A stretch of 52,835 nt of DNA, taken from positions 1 to 52,835 of the forward strand of contig JABGRQ010000211.1 in the NCBI GenBank assembly GCA_018648225.1, read 5' to 3'. The stretch is from Chloroflexota bacterium (GTDB lineage: Bacteria > Chloroflexota > Anaerolineae > Anaerolineales > UBA11858). Both the position numbers and the translations under genes were made by a program. A model generated the notes under the pieces. That model did not search any database, was not told the origin of the DNA, and worked only from the letters and a program-made list of their open reading frames with translations. Numbering within the stretch: the stretch's first letter is position 1; each line of letters opens with the position of its first letter. Shown piece by piece: positions 1 to 8,834 of this stretch.

Positions 1-3
1 CAT
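1..3 (-). other. possible start codon of a gene leaving the window
   Basis: The first three bases are CAT, an ATG on the minus strand, and the minus strand just before it reads GGTGGAGTAAAATG, a fair ribosome-binding site with suitable spacing. It would be the next gene downstream of the terminator at 53-87. Only the start codon is inside the window, so nothing can be said about the product. Confidence 0.25.
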
Positions 4-52
4 TTTACTCCACCCCCATATCTGGGTGTACTCCATCAATTCCCAAAGAGCC

Positions 53-87
53 AAAAAGAGCAGATGCGTATTATCTGCTCTTTTTTT
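53..87 (-). terminator. intrinsic terminator after the class A PBP gene
   Basis: A 12-bp perfect stem (53-64 with 74-85, AAAAAGAGCAGA paired to its complement) has a 9-nt loop and U-rich tails in both directions. It begins just after the stop of the PBP gene (93-95) on the minus strand. The A- and T-rich ends make it potentially bidirectional. Confidence 0.8.
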
Positions 88-92
88 GTTCT

Positions 93-3000
93 TTACGGTG
101 TTGGCGTCACAGAAGGTACCACCGAAGGCGTTGCCGATGGCACTGCCGTGGCGGGCAATGTCGCCGTGGGGGTGTAAGTGGCCGTCGCCGGGAGGGTATT
201 GGTCGGTGTGGCGGTGGCTGTGAAAGTCGCCGTGGGAGTGAAGGTCTGTGTGGACGTTGGGGTGAAGGTAGGCAAATCGGTGGGCGTCGGCGTGGGGGTG
301 GGTACCTGCAGATCGATGGAGATCATCGTTTCGGCAGATGTACCGCGAGTGGAGAACAGGCTCAGGCGCAGTGTCACCACCCCCGGGCCAAGTTCGCTGA
401 CATCCCACTCGTACAGATCATCCGGCTGATCGACCGGCGAATCCCCTTGCCGCAATGTATCCCAATCTACCGGATCATGTCCGTGGCCCCATTCCAAACG
501 ATAGGAGGCAAAATCGCTGGTGGCATCGGCCATGCCATAGATCACAATTGGGTTTTCTTTGATAACATCACCATCGCGGGGGGAGGTCAGTTGCAATTCA
601 GGGCGCGAGTCGCTGGCCGAGCAGGCGGTTTGCGGGGTGAAGAAGAAAGGCTCTTCAAAGCCCATACTTCTGGCCCAGTCGCGGCCTTGATCGGTTTCAT
701 TGATCCACTTGACACCCCAGGGATCGCTCACATTCAGGCCGAGTTCACTCTCAGTAAATTCGGAACAAGCCGGGGAGGCCAGTAATCCAGTCCAGGTATC
801 GATATTGGCTTTTTGCCATAAATCGTAGCCTTTGGAGAGCGGAGGCTGCGCGGCGAGGAAGTATTCACTACGCTGGCTGGGGCACCACTGCGAAGGCTCG
901 GTGCCAGAAACTGCGCAGATCACCTCAGTAACCAGCCCTGATGGCGGATTGAAAGGCGTCGGGTTACCGCCGGTAAGTTGCTGCACGGCGGTCTGCATAA
1001 AGGAATTCCAGATCGGGGCCGCGCCAGAAAGACCAGTTGTGCCCTGCATGGGGGTGTAGTCGGCGTTGCCTACCCAGGCGCCAACGACAACATCGGGGGT
1101 ATAACCCAGAGTCCAGTTATCGCGGAAGTCGTTGGTGGTGCCGGTTTTGGCAGCCACCTGAAACGGCAGATTGAGCAGCGAGTTGGTGCCAAACATCGGG
1201 GCGCGGGCTTGATTGTCGGAGATGATCGAAGAGATCAGGAAGGCGTGCTCAGCGCGGATCACCTGATCGCCCTGTGGGAGTTCATATTCGTAGACGAGAT
1301 TTCCCAGATGGTCTTCGATGCGGGTGATTGCCACCGGAGGAATTCGTCGCCCACCATTGGCGAAGACGGCATAGGCTCCGGTCAATTCCAATAAAGAGAC
1401 ATCGCCCCCGCCGAGGGTCAGCGCGAGGCCGTAATCGTCACGCGTAAAAGTGGTAATTCCCAAGCGCTCGGCCATGGCGATCATGCCGTCTTTTTCGGGT
1501 GTATTGGGATTATCGTAAATACCCACATAATCGAGGGTTTTGACCGCCGGGATATTGAATGAATTTGCCAATGCGGTGCGAACCGTCACCGGACCGTGGT
1601 AGCGCTCATCGTAGTTCACCGGAACATAGGGTGGGCGCGTGTCGTTGGGGTCGCCGGAGGGCGGAAATTCCGAGCGTACGTCCCAGATCAGCGTGGCGGG
1701 CGTCCAGCCCTTCTCGAAAGCCGCCACATAGTTGATCGGTTTAATCGAAGACCCCGGCTGGCGCGGGCTGACCGACATATTGACCTGACCGTCAATCTCT
1801 TCTTTATAAAAATCTGCGGAGCCAACCATTGCCAGAATTTCGCCGGTACTGGGCCGGATGGTGATGAGCGCGCCATTGGTGACATGCTTATCGGCCAGGC
1901 CATTTACCTGATCGGTAACTACCTGTTGGGCAATATCTTGCAGGCCGGGGTCGAGCGTGGTGTAAACCGTAAAGCCAGAGCGGTAGATTGTCTGCGGGTC
2001 AAATTGTTCTTCCAGAATCGAGCGCACATAATTGACCCAATGGGGGTAGCGCATCTGCACTTCTGCCGGGCGGAATTCGTAGCTTTCCATCTGGGTGGCC
2101 GCGTTGGCAGCTTCGGCGGCTTCAATGCATACCGGTTGGGGGCTGTTGCTCACCAGAATACAGCCTTGCTCCTGGCTGGTTTGGAACATCAGCAACAAGA
2201 CCGTTTGCTGCCGTTCCAGGGTAACTTCGCGGTTGGTATACACATCGTATACGGATGGCAATTGCGGCAGACCGGCAACGAAGGCCGCCTGGCCTAAATC
2301 CAGATCGCGCGCCGAAACACCAAAATAGGTTTGAGAGGCCGCCTCTACCCCATAGGCCATGTTGCCGTAATAATTTTCGTTAAGATAAATTTCGAGAATT
2401 TCATCTTTGGTATAACGGCGCGTGACTTCAGCGGCGAGAATGGCCTCGCGCAATTTACGCATATAGGTGCGCTGGGTGCGTTCTTCTGCCGTCAGGAACA
2501 AAGTTCGCGTGAGTTGCTGGGTAATGGTAGAAGCACCTGAAACGGTTTCACCGCTGGAAATATTCTGCCAGAAGGCGCGCACAATCGCCATGGCATCGAA
2601 ACCGGGGTGGTTGTAGAATTCTTTATCCTCAGTTGCCAGCGTGCCCGCAATCAGATATGGCGACATCTCATCGATGGGGATGTAGGTGCGCCGCCCGGCA
2701 TTAGGGTCAATAATTTCGTAGAGCAAGTTGCCGTTACGGTCGAGAATGCGCGTGGTTTCAAACTGCGAGACGCGAGCGCGCAAATCGCTGGGGTCGGGCA
2801 GGTCGTTGGCAATCCGCAGATAGGTGATCAGCCCGGCGGAACCGGCGATCAACAGCATAACGATCACGATAAATGTCCCCAGCAATGACATGCGCAAAAA
2901 ACACCCCAAACCGCGATCAATCTGCTCGCGGCTAAAGCGGGGAGGGGCAGGCTTTTTAGGCGGTGGTGATGATCGAACCGGCGGGCGGGCGGGGGAAGAG

Positions 3001-3497
3001 TTGGCGCGTTGCCCCGAGGGGGGGAGTTCTGATTCCAACGCGGATGGCATCACCTGCGTTGCAGACATATCCAGTTCATCTACGCGGCGGGGCAGCGGCA
3101 TCCCCTGGGTATCCAACGCCGGGCGGGCTTGCTGAGGCGTGGTGCCCAGGCTGGGCGGCGGTGGGGTGGTGATCTCTTCCTGCGGGAGGGTGGAAAAATC
3201 ATCGCTGCCTGAATCCACCTCGAGGGGGATCGGATCGTCCAATTCGGGGGGCTGAACAGCTTCGGGCTTGGTGTCCCCCGAGTCCGCGCGATCCATCGGT
3301 GACTGCCCACTCACCAAATCCAAATATGTAGAGGGAAAATGCTGTTGAGGCGGTTCCTTACGCACGTCTTTATCGGCTTGCTCTGCGACAAGATTGGGCT
3401 GAGTATTGGCTTCGCGCTCGGTTTGTTCGGCCTCTTCGAGTAAGCGACGGAAGCGTTCGCGCGGGTCTTCGGCTTGAGAATTTTTCTCTTCTGTCAT
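93..3497 (-). CDS. class A penicillin-binding protein (PBP1A type), bifunctional glycosyltransferase/transpeptidase
   Basis: Polymerises and cross-links peptidoglycan at the outer face of the membrane. The 1134-residue protein starts with about 195 residues of acidic/proline-rich, probably cytoplasmic, disordered sequence. One membrane helix follows (about 203-227), then a GT51 domain with the catalytic-Glu motif TEDKEFYNHPG near 289-299 and the GASTITQQ motif. The transpeptidase domain has SSIK as the Ser-x-x-Lys motif, SFN as the second motif and KTGTT as the third. After it come a Cys-containing region, an Ig-like domain and a C-terminal Thr/Pro tail of over 60 residues, a cell-wall-spanning linker common in this lineage. 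It lies 33 nt downstream of the MaoC-like gene and probably shares its transcript. The same domain order without the long cytoplasmic tail occurs in PBP1C at 37.8-40.2 kb. The family assignment is secure; the cytoplasmic tail and Thr/Pro tail are unusual in length. Confidence 0.95.
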   Translation of the reverse strand: MTEEKNSQAEDPRERFRRLLEEAEQTEREANTQPNLVAEQADKDVRKEPPQQHFPSTYLDLVSGQSPMDRADSGDTKPEAVQPPELDDPIPLEVDSGSDDFSTLPQEEITTPPPPSLGTTPQQARPALDTQGMPLPRRVDELDMSATQVMPSALESELPPSGQRANSSPARPPVRSSPPPKKPAPPRFSREQIDRGLGCFLRMSLLGTFIVIVMLLIAGSAGLITYLRIANDLPDPSDLRARVSQFETTRILDRNGNLLYEIIDPNAGRRTYIPIDEMSPYLIAGTLATEDKEFYNHPGFDAMAIVRAFWQNISSGETVSGASTITQQLTRTLFLTAEERTQRTYMRKLREAILAAEVTRRYTKDEILEIYLNENYYGNMAYGVEAASQTYFGVSARDLDLGQAAFVAGLPQLPSVYDVYTNREVTLERQQTVLLLMFQTSQEQGCILVSNSPQPVCIEAAEAANAATQMESYEFRPAEVQMRYPHWVNYVRSILEEQFDPQTIYRSGFTVYTTLDPGLQDIAQQVVTDQVNGLADKHVTNGALITIRPSTGEILAMVGSADFYKEEIDGQVNMSVSPRQPGSSIKPINYVAAFEKGWTPATLIWDVRSEFPPSGDPNDTRPPYVPVNYDERYHGPVTVRTALANSFNIPAVKTLDYVGIYDNPNTPEKDGMIAMAERLGITTFTRDDYGLALTLGGGDVSLLELTGAYAVFANGGRRIPPVAITRIEDHLGNLVYEYELPQGDQVIRAEHAFLISSIISDNQARAPMFGTNSLLNLPFQVAAKTGTTNDFRDNWTLGYTPDVVVGAWVGNADYTPMQGTTGLSGAAPIWNSFMQTAVQQLTGGNPTPFNPPSGLVTEVICAVSGTEPSQWCPSQRSEYFLAAQPPLSKGYDLWQKANIDTWTGLLASPACSEFTESELGLNVSDPWGVKWINETDQGRDWARSMGFEEPFFFTPQTACSASDSRPELQLTSPRDGDVIKENPIVIYGMADATSDFASYRLEWGHGHDPVDWDTLRQGDSPVDQPDDLYEWDVSELGPGVVTLRLSLFSTRGTSAETMISIDLQVPTPTPTPTDLPTFTPTSTQTFTPTATFTATATPTNTLPATATYTPTATLPATAVPSATPSVVPSVTPTP

Positions 3498-3530
3498 CGG
3501 GTCACTGCCTTAAAACCCCTGAGGGTTATT

Positions 3531-3995
3531 CTATTCAGGTCGGCTGGCAATCAGCACTTTCCACAGACCCTTCATCACAACTTCATCGGCCTGGTTTTTG
3601 ACACTGAGTTCCAATTCCACCGCACCACCACCGAGGCGGCGCAGGGCTTTCACGGCAATAATCGCAGTTTCTACATGAACCGTATCACCGATAAATACAG
3701 GTTTGGTGAATTTCCAACTGACGATTTCGCGAAAAGCCAAAACTGTACCTTCGATCATGCCGCTGAGTGTCACCAAACCAGATGCAATTGAAGTAACCAG
3801 CAAACCATGTGCCACACGCTGCCCAAAGGGAGTTGTTTGACTATATTCCGCGTCGGTGTGAATCTGGTTATAATCTCCCGAAAGACCTGCAAAAGCAACA
3901 ATATCGCTCTCGGTAATCGTCCGCCCGGCACTGATATAATATTGACCGGGTTCAAATTCTTCAAAATACATACCACGGGGCTGATACGTTGTCAT
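3531..3995 (-). CDS. MaoC-like (R)-specific enoyl-CoA hydratase / hot-dog dehydratase
   Basis: A 154-residue single hot-dog domain protein of the MaoC family, whose members hydrate trans-2-enoyl thioesters to (R)-3-hydroxyacyl thioesters. The catalytic Asp-x4-His pair is seen in GDYNQIH (D41, H46), and the conserved GQRVAHGLL helix follows at 58-66. Length matches monofunctional PhaJ-type hydratases. The start at 3995 is supported by AGGAGC seven bases upstream. A TGC-TAGAAT extended -10 box lies about 45 nt upstream. The neighbour downstream is the PBP gene, so context gives no pathway; fatty-acid or mesaconyl-CoA-type substrates are both possible. Confidence 0.88.
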   Translation of the reverse strand: MTTYQPRGMYFEEFEPGQYYISAGRTITESDIVAFAGLSGDYNQIHTDAEYSQTTPFGQRVAHGLLVTSIASGLVTLSGMIEGTVLAFREIVSWKFTKPVFIGDTVHVETAIIAVKALRRLGGGAVELELSVKNQADEVVMKGLWKVLIASRPE

Positions 3996-4038
3996 ACAAT
4001 AGCTCCTGTTTCCACTGACAATAAACGACTGACGCTTG

Positions 4039-4047
4039 ATTCTAGCA
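4039..4047 (-). promoter_or_regulatory. extended -10 promoter element for the MaoC-like gene
   Basis: The minus strand reads TGC-TAGAAT at 4047-4039, an extended -10 box 44 nt upstream of the start codon. No good -35 hexamer is seen 16-18 nt upstream, as expected for extended -10 promoters. Assignment rests on motif and position only. Confidence 0.4.
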
Positions 4048-4103
4048 CAAAACCTTTGACCTTTCGTGTGTATCCTCTTACAATATTTTGGATTTGACTT
4101 ACT

Positions 4104-4216
4104 TTGACAAGGTCACATTCGCGGAAAGTTCCGAAAAATTGGGGTGCGGGCAGGGTTACACCCTGCCCGCACCCCAATTTTTCGACCACCTTCTTCAGTA
4201 ATGTGACATTATCAAG
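4104..4216. repeat. palindromic MITE-like element with a 25-bp perfect hairpin
   Basis: The core is a perfect 25-bp inverted repeat (4132-4156 and 4160-4184) with a 3-nt loop, very GC-rich in the middle and A/T-rich at its outer ends. Around it lies a second, outer inverted repeat: TTGACAAGGTCACATT at 4104-4119 matches the complement of 4200-4215 with two mismatches. The element sits between two divergently transcribed genes, where a terminator has no obvious use. A short non-autonomous mobile element or a REP-type palindrome is the best reading; no flanking target duplication is evident. Confidence 0.6.
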
Positions 4217-4281
4217 TTACGCAGTTCAATAAATATATATGCCTCCCCTGTTGGCAGGCCTTTCTAGGTTATTATCTTCTT

Positions 4282-6663
4282 ATGAAAATGTGGCAGCTCG
4301 GACATAACGATCCTGGGGAATATATTCTCGCCGCGGATGCGCGCTGCGGGCCAACCGATTACGGCAACGATCATATCTGGGAACTGATGCTCAGTGGGGG
4401 CGAACCTTCGGCGTTTGCGCTGCACACTACCTTTGGCCTGCGCGCCCTCAACCTGCGCATGTTCCCGCGCTTCACCGAGGGAGATACCAGCATATCCAAT
4501 CCGGATTCATTTGCTGAAGCGCCGCGCATTCACCGAGTATATCCCAACTATATTTTATCCACATTTGCGCCCTTCACCGGAATCAACGTCCAATTGGAGA
4601 TTTGGGTTCCGGATTCGCACAGCATTACCGGACGAATTTATATTAGCAACCAACGTCTTTCAGCGCGCGAATTACGTTTTGAATGGGGGGCGCAGCTATC
4701 GTCTAATCAGCAGGGCGAACGCATGAACCCGGCCGAGATGGAAGCAGCTACCATCTTGTTCGGCAAAACCGGTGACCTAACCCCGGTGCTGTTTATAACC
4801 GGCGGAGCGCACGTCAGTTCGGGACCGTATCCGGCGCTGGCGCTAGACCTGGATTTGCCCGCAGGGGGTTCGCGCACATTCCGCTGGTGCCTGAGCGCCA
4901 CTGGTGGCCAACAAGAATCCTTTGAAAGCGCCCGCCGCCAGGTAGCACGCCCCTGGGAGAAGGAGATTGCCCGTCTGGACGCGTTAAATGCCGGTTTGAT
5001 CGAGATTGAAACCGGCGACCCCGATTGGGACGCGGCCTTTATGCTGGCGCAAAAATCAGCGCTGAGATTACTTTGCGGACCAACGGAACATCTGCCGCAT
5101 CCATCCTTTGTGCTTAGCCGCCAACCCGATCAGGGATATTCGGCGCGCGACGATGGGCGTGATTATTCCCACTCGTGGAACGGTCAACCCCCGATGGAAA
5201 CCGATTTCCTGAGCGGGTTCTTACTGCCCGCCTATCCAAAACTGGCCCGCGGTCTGTTGCTAAATTTTCTCAGCATACAACAATCGGATGGCTTCATAGA
5301 CTGGAAGCCCGGCCTGGGCGGTCAGCGTAGCAATATGATGGCTACGCCCATGCTCACGCAGCTTGCCTGGAAGATTTATCAGGCTACAGAAGATAAAGAA
5401 TTTCTAACCGAGGTTTACCCCAAACTGCTCAAAGCTGTTAAAGCCTGGTTTTCCTCCCAACAAGACCGCGATGGCGATGGTATTCCGGAATGGGCAAATT
5501 TGATGCAAATCAATCTGGAGGGACATCCCACGTTTTCACCGTGGCAACCCAATGCCCAGGGTGCCGATATTTCTACCAGCGAAAGCCCGGCATTGTGCGC
5601 GTTACTCTACGCCGAAATTCAAACCCTGCTTAAAATGGCTCAATTACTGGAACGAACCGAGGCGATCCCCGCGCTGCAATCTTTGGCGGACAACCTCCAA
5701 AGCGCAATTACAAGTGCATGGGATGAATCCGCGGCCATGTATCGTATTTGGGACCGTGAAAGCCATCACAGCCCCGGGCGAAAAATTCTGGCCGATCAGT
5801 ATGGCCCTGGCGAAATTGCTTTCCACAGCGATTTTGATGAACCCGTGCGTTTGGTAATTCTGATTGAAGGTCATTCCGAAACGCCACGCCGGGCAAATAT
5901 ATATATCCATGGCACCGGTTCTTCAGGCAAGCCGCGTGTTGAACACATCGCCGCTGAACAATTGCAATGGCGGCTAGCGCAAACTTCGGTCACCAGCCAA
6001 CGCGTATATACATCGCTGGAATTCATCGATGTGCGCGATATTGGACCTGATGACCATGTCCACATTGAGGTGATGAATCTAAGCGTGCAAGATATATCCC
6101 TATTCTTGCCCTTGATGGCCGAAACCGAAACGCTCCAGCAAGCCGAACAGATCATTCGAAAATCGCTGCTAAACCCGGAGCGCTTCTGGCAGCCCTATGG
6201 CATTCCCCTATGCCCGCCGAAAGCACAAAAAAGCACCGGCGGAGATTGCGAGAATACATCGGTGATGTGGAGCAGTCTGATCGGCAGAGGGTTATTGGCG
6301 TATGGGTATCAGAGCGAGGCCGCCGAGCTTGTTGCCCGGCTAATGAGCGCGGTGCTATTTAACCTGAAGAAACATAAGGCTTTCTCTCACCATTATCACA
6401 CCGAATCAGCTCAAGGGGTTGGCGAGCGTCATGCCTTGCCAGGTTTAGCACCCTTGCCTCTTTTTCTGGAAACCCTCGGTATTCGTCTGATTTCGCCCAC
6501 TAAAGTGATGCTAGTAGGATACAATCCATTCCCCTGGCCGGTGACAATAAAATATCGCGGCCTCACTATTTATAAAGATCGCCAGAAAACCAGAGTAACT
6601 TTTCCCGGTGGGCAAACCGCCGTTGTGAAAAATTCTGACCCGCATTTGGTTTCTGTGGAGTAG
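4282..6663 (+). CDS. six-hairpin glycosidase-like protein ((alpha/alpha)6 toroid, debranching-enzyme/GH63-like)
   Basis: A 793-residue protein without a signal peptide. The N-terminal third (to about 230) is beta-rich, like the N-terminal domain of glycogen-debranching and GH63/GH15-type enzymes. The following region carries the helical-toroid pattern: METDFLSGFLLPAYPKLARG, then SDGFIDWKPG, then DRDGDGIPEWAN near residues 395-406, a motif often holding acid residues in this fold. A C-terminal beta domain closes the chain. It presumably hydrolyses an alpha-linked glucan or compatible-solute glycoside in the cytoplasm, but substrate and catalytic acids cannot be fixed by eye. The next gene starts 6 nt after its stop, so it may head the antiporter operon. 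No strong ribosome-binding site is visible; the second Met at residue 3 is an alternative start. Confidence 0.7.
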   Translation: MKMWQLGHNDPGEYILAADARCGPTDYGNDHIWELMLSGGEPSAFALHTTFGLRALNLRMFPRFTEGDTSISNPDSFAEAPRIHRVYPNYILSTFAPFTGINVQLEIWVPDSHSITGRIYISNQRLSARELRFEWGAQLSSNQQGERMNPAEMEAATILFGKTGDLTPVLFITGGAHVSSGPYPALALDLDLPAGGSRTFRWCLSATGGQQESFESARRQVARPWEKEIARLDALNAGLIEIETGDPDWDAAFMLAQKSALRLLCGPTEHLPHPSFVLSRQPDQGYSARDDGRDYSHSWNGQPPMETDFLSGFLLPAYPKLARGLLLNFLSIQQSDGFIDWKPGLGGQRSNMMATPMLTQLAWKIYQATEDKEFLTEVYPKLLKAVKAWFSSQQDRDGDGIPEWANLMQINLEGHPTFSPWQPNAQGADISTSESPALCALLYAEIQTLLKMAQLLERTEAIPALQSLADNLQSAITSAWDESAAMYRIWDRESHHSPGRKILADQYGPGEIAFHSDFDEPVRLVILIEGHSETPRRANIYIHGTGSSGKPRVEHIAAEQLQWRLAQTSVTSQRVYTSLEFIDVRDIGPDDHVHIEVMNLSVQDISLFLPLMAETETLQQAEQIIRKSLLNPERFWQPYGIPLCPPKAQKSTGGDCENTSVMWSSLIGRGLLAYGYQSEAAELVARLMSAVLFNLKKHKAFSHHYHTESAQGVGERHALPGLAPLPLFLETLGIRLISPTKVMLVGYNPFPWPVTIKYRGLTIYKDRQKTRVTFPGGQTAVVKNSDPHLVSVE

Positions 6664-6669
6664 TTTTCA

Positions 6670-8718
6670 ATGAAAAAGACTCAAATCAAAAAACGCCAAC
6701 ACTTATTTAGTATAGTAATGTTATTTTCCATTTTGCTGGCCGGATGCGCAAGTGGCAATATATTTGCCCCAGTGCCAGATGCATTAGCACAAACAGAAGC
6801 TGAAGTGAATGCCAGTGAGGAAAGCGCGGACAACGAAGCCGAACGCATTACTGTTATGGTTACGATCGTAATTAGTTTGTTGCTGCTCGCTTCGCTGGTG
6901 GGGCTGGTTACATCGCGGTTGCGCTTGCCTTATACGGTTGGGTTAGTGCTGATGGGATTGGCGCTCTCGTTGATACGCGGGGCAAACGTAATCTATATTC
7001 CACCCGAAATTTTTTTAGGGCTGTTGGTACCACCCCTGATTTTCGAAGCTGCCTTTCACGTCAAAGCCGAAAATCTGTGGCAAGAGTTTCCACAAATTTT
7101 AACCTTTGCAATTCCAGGTGTATTAATCACCACTTTCCTTGTGGGCAGCGTAGTTGCCTTTGGCACAGGTTTTAGCTTTCCCCTGGCGCTGGTTTTTGGC
7201 TCGCTGATTGCCGCAACCGATCCGGTTGCCGTGGTGGCTTTATTCCGCTCGCTAGGTGTTCCCAAACGCCTGGAAGTATTACTTGAAGGCGAAAGCCTTT
7301 TTAATGATGGCACTGCTATCGTAGTTTTCAATCTGATGGTTGCTATCGCTGTAGCCGATACCGTAGTTTTTGATCCGTTGAACAGTGTGCTTGAATTTTT
7401 TTGGGTTGCTGGCGGGGGGTTGATGATCGGGTTTGTTCTCGGAGCGCTGATTTCACGCATGATTGGATTTATCGATGATGCGCTGATTGAAACTACATTG
7501 ACTACCGTGCTGGCTTTTGGTTCATATATTGTTGCCGAGCATTTCCACGTCAGCGGTGTTTTGGCGGTGGTGGCTGCCGGTTTGGTCAGCGGGAATATCG
7601 GCCCGCGCGGCATGTCGCCATCGACTCGCATTTTGGTGTTTAATTTTTGGGAATACGCGGCTTTCATTGCCAACTCTGTGGTTTTCTTGCTGATTGGGCT
7701 ACAGATCAATCTAAACCTGTTGCTCGCCGACTGGCAGGTTATTCTCTGGGCAATACTGGCTGTCCTGGTCGCCAGGGCCGTGAGCATTTACGGTCTTTCC
7801 TGGGTTAGTAAAAAAATCCCCCGTTCGTATAAACATATTCTCTACTGGGGTGGTCTACGCGGCGCGATTTCTTTGGCGTTGGCGCTAAGTCTGCCCCTCG
7901 ATCTAGGCCCTGAGCGCAGCGAAATTCAGGCGATGGCCTTCGGCGTGGTGCTATTCACGCTGTTAGTTCAGGGATTATCGATGAAACCACTGATTAATAA
8001 AGTGGATCTCATTCAAAAAAATGAAGCCCAAGAAGAATACCAGCGCCGCCATGCCCGCGCGGTGATGGCGCGGGCATCCTACGACCGCCTTGAAGAAAAA
8101 TATCAAAGCGGGTTGCTCTCCGCGTATGTATGGGAGTTGATGGCCAAGCCGCTCAAACAGTACGCCGAAGCGCTCTCAGAAAGCGTCACGGAAGCCCTGC
8201 ACGTTGATCCAAAAGTCGAGGGCGATGTAATTGAAAATGCCATGCGCGATCTGCTGCATTCACAACGCAGTTCACTCAACGCGCTGCTACGGGATGGGAT
8301 CGTTACCGAAGAAATCTATGTGCAGCTCGTTGGCGAAGTTGATACAGCACTCACTCAGCCACGTTCGAATCTGGTTGAATTGATGATGCAGCGCAACAAC
8401 CAGAATATCTGCGGCATTATGACAGTTATCGTGCAGGAAACAGATGTGGAAAATGTGATCGCCTCGTTAAACCGCCTGAGCATCCCCGTTACACGTCTCT
8501 CCAGCTTTGGCGGATTTCTGGGGCAAAAAAATGTCACACTAATAGCCGGGGTTCCTGAAGGGCAAGACCGCAATATCACCAGCGCAATCACCAGAGCCAG
8601 TCAGCAACGTGTAGAATTTCTGGCCGCTAAAAACCTGGATGACACCAACGAAACCGCCGTAACGATTGGCGGCGCGACAATCTTCACTTTTGAGGTAGAA
8701 CGCTACGAAGAATTATAG
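6670..8718 (+). CDS. CPA1-type Na+/H+ (or K+/H+) antiporter with lipoprotein-like N-terminus and C-terminal PII-like (PstA/DarA) domain
   Basis: A 682-residue cation/proton antiporter. Residues 1-26 look like a lipoprotein signal (basic start, hydrophobic stretch, lipobox L-A-G-C with Cys26), followed by an acidic linker. The antiporter proper starts near 61. CPA1 hallmarks are PPLIFEAAF (121-129), ATDPVAVVAL (182-191) and ESLFNDGTA (208-216), holding the Asp184 and Asn212-Asp213 positions expected for ion binding, and GGLRGA (394-399). A charged helical cytoplasmic region covers about 445-575. Residues 578-682 form a ferredoxin-like domain with the family pattern P-V-T-R...GGFLGQKNVTLIAGV and a closing GGATIFTFEV strand, matching the cyclic-di-AMP receptor family PF06153. 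The free homologue follows 116 nt later. Ion selectivity cannot be read from sequence. The domain assignment is by motif alignment; ligand binding is inferred and not shown. Confidence 0.9.
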   Translation: MKKTQIKKRQHLFSIVMLFSILLAGCASGNIFAPVPDALAQTEAEVNASEESADNEAERITVMVTIVISLLLLASLVGLVTSRLRLPYTVGLVLMGLALSLIRGANVIYIPPEIFLGLLVPPLIFEAAFHVKAENLWQEFPQILTFAIPGVLITTFLVGSVVAFGTGFSFPLALVFGSLIAATDPVAVVALFRSLGVPKRLEVLLEGESLFNDGTAIVVFNLMVAIAVADTVVFDPLNSVLEFFWVAGGGLMIGFVLGALISRMIGFIDDALIETTLTTVLAFGSYIVAEHFHVSGVLAVVAAGLVSGNIGPRGMSPSTRILVFNFWEYAAFIANSVVFLLIGLQINLNLLLADWQVILWAILAVLVARAVSIYGLSWVSKKIPRSYKHILYWGGLRGAISLALALSLPLDLGPERSEIQAMAFGVVLFTLLVQGLSMKPLINKVDLIQKNEAQEEYQRRHARAVMARASYDRLEEKYQSGLLSAYVWELMAKPLKQYAEALSESVTEALHVDPKVEGDVIENAMRDLLHSQRSSLNALLRDGIVTEEIYVQLVGEVDTALTQPRSNLVELMMQRNNQNICGIMTVIVQETDVENVIASLNRLSIPVTRLSSFGGFLGQKNVTLIAGVPEGQDRNITSAITRASQQRVEFLAAKNLDDTNETAVTIGGATIFTFEVERYEEL

Positions 8719-8725
8719 GTGTTTG

Positions 8726-8791
8726 GTAACTGCTCAACCTCGAACAAAAAAAGAGAATTTTTTCTGCGAAGGCTGTGACCGGAGCAGTTAC
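8726..8791 (+). repeat. inverted repeat between antiporter A and its PII-like partner
   Basis: GTAACTGCTC at 8726-8735 is the exact complement of GAGCAGTTAC at 8782-8791, enclosing 46 nt. It lies in the 116-nt gap between antiporter A and the first small PII-like gene, the only long gap inside this otherwise tight operon. An RNA stem here could set relative expression of the two genes. There is no U-tract, so it is not a standard terminator. Confidence 0.45.
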
Positions 8792-8834
8792 TTTGTTTGT
8801 GCGAAGCAAAAACCTGTAAAAGAGGAAATACACT

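Noticed and set aside
1596-2297. A 233-codon open frame on the plus strand inside the PBP gene
   Set aside because: It is antisense to the conserved transpeptidase/glycosyltransferase domains, has no ribosome-binding site and its protein resembles no family; GC-rich codons on the other strand suffice to explain it.
4104-4216. Simple bidirectional terminator reading of the 25-bp palindrome
   Set aside because: The A/T-rich outer ends look terminator-like, but both flanking genes start from this gap and point away, so no transcript needs to end here. The outer inverted repeat also is not explained by a terminator.
7056-7787. A 243-codon open frame antisense to antiporter A
   Set aside because: Composition is Thr/Ser/Lys-rich from reversed membrane-helix codons; the plus-strand frame has conserved motifs throughout.
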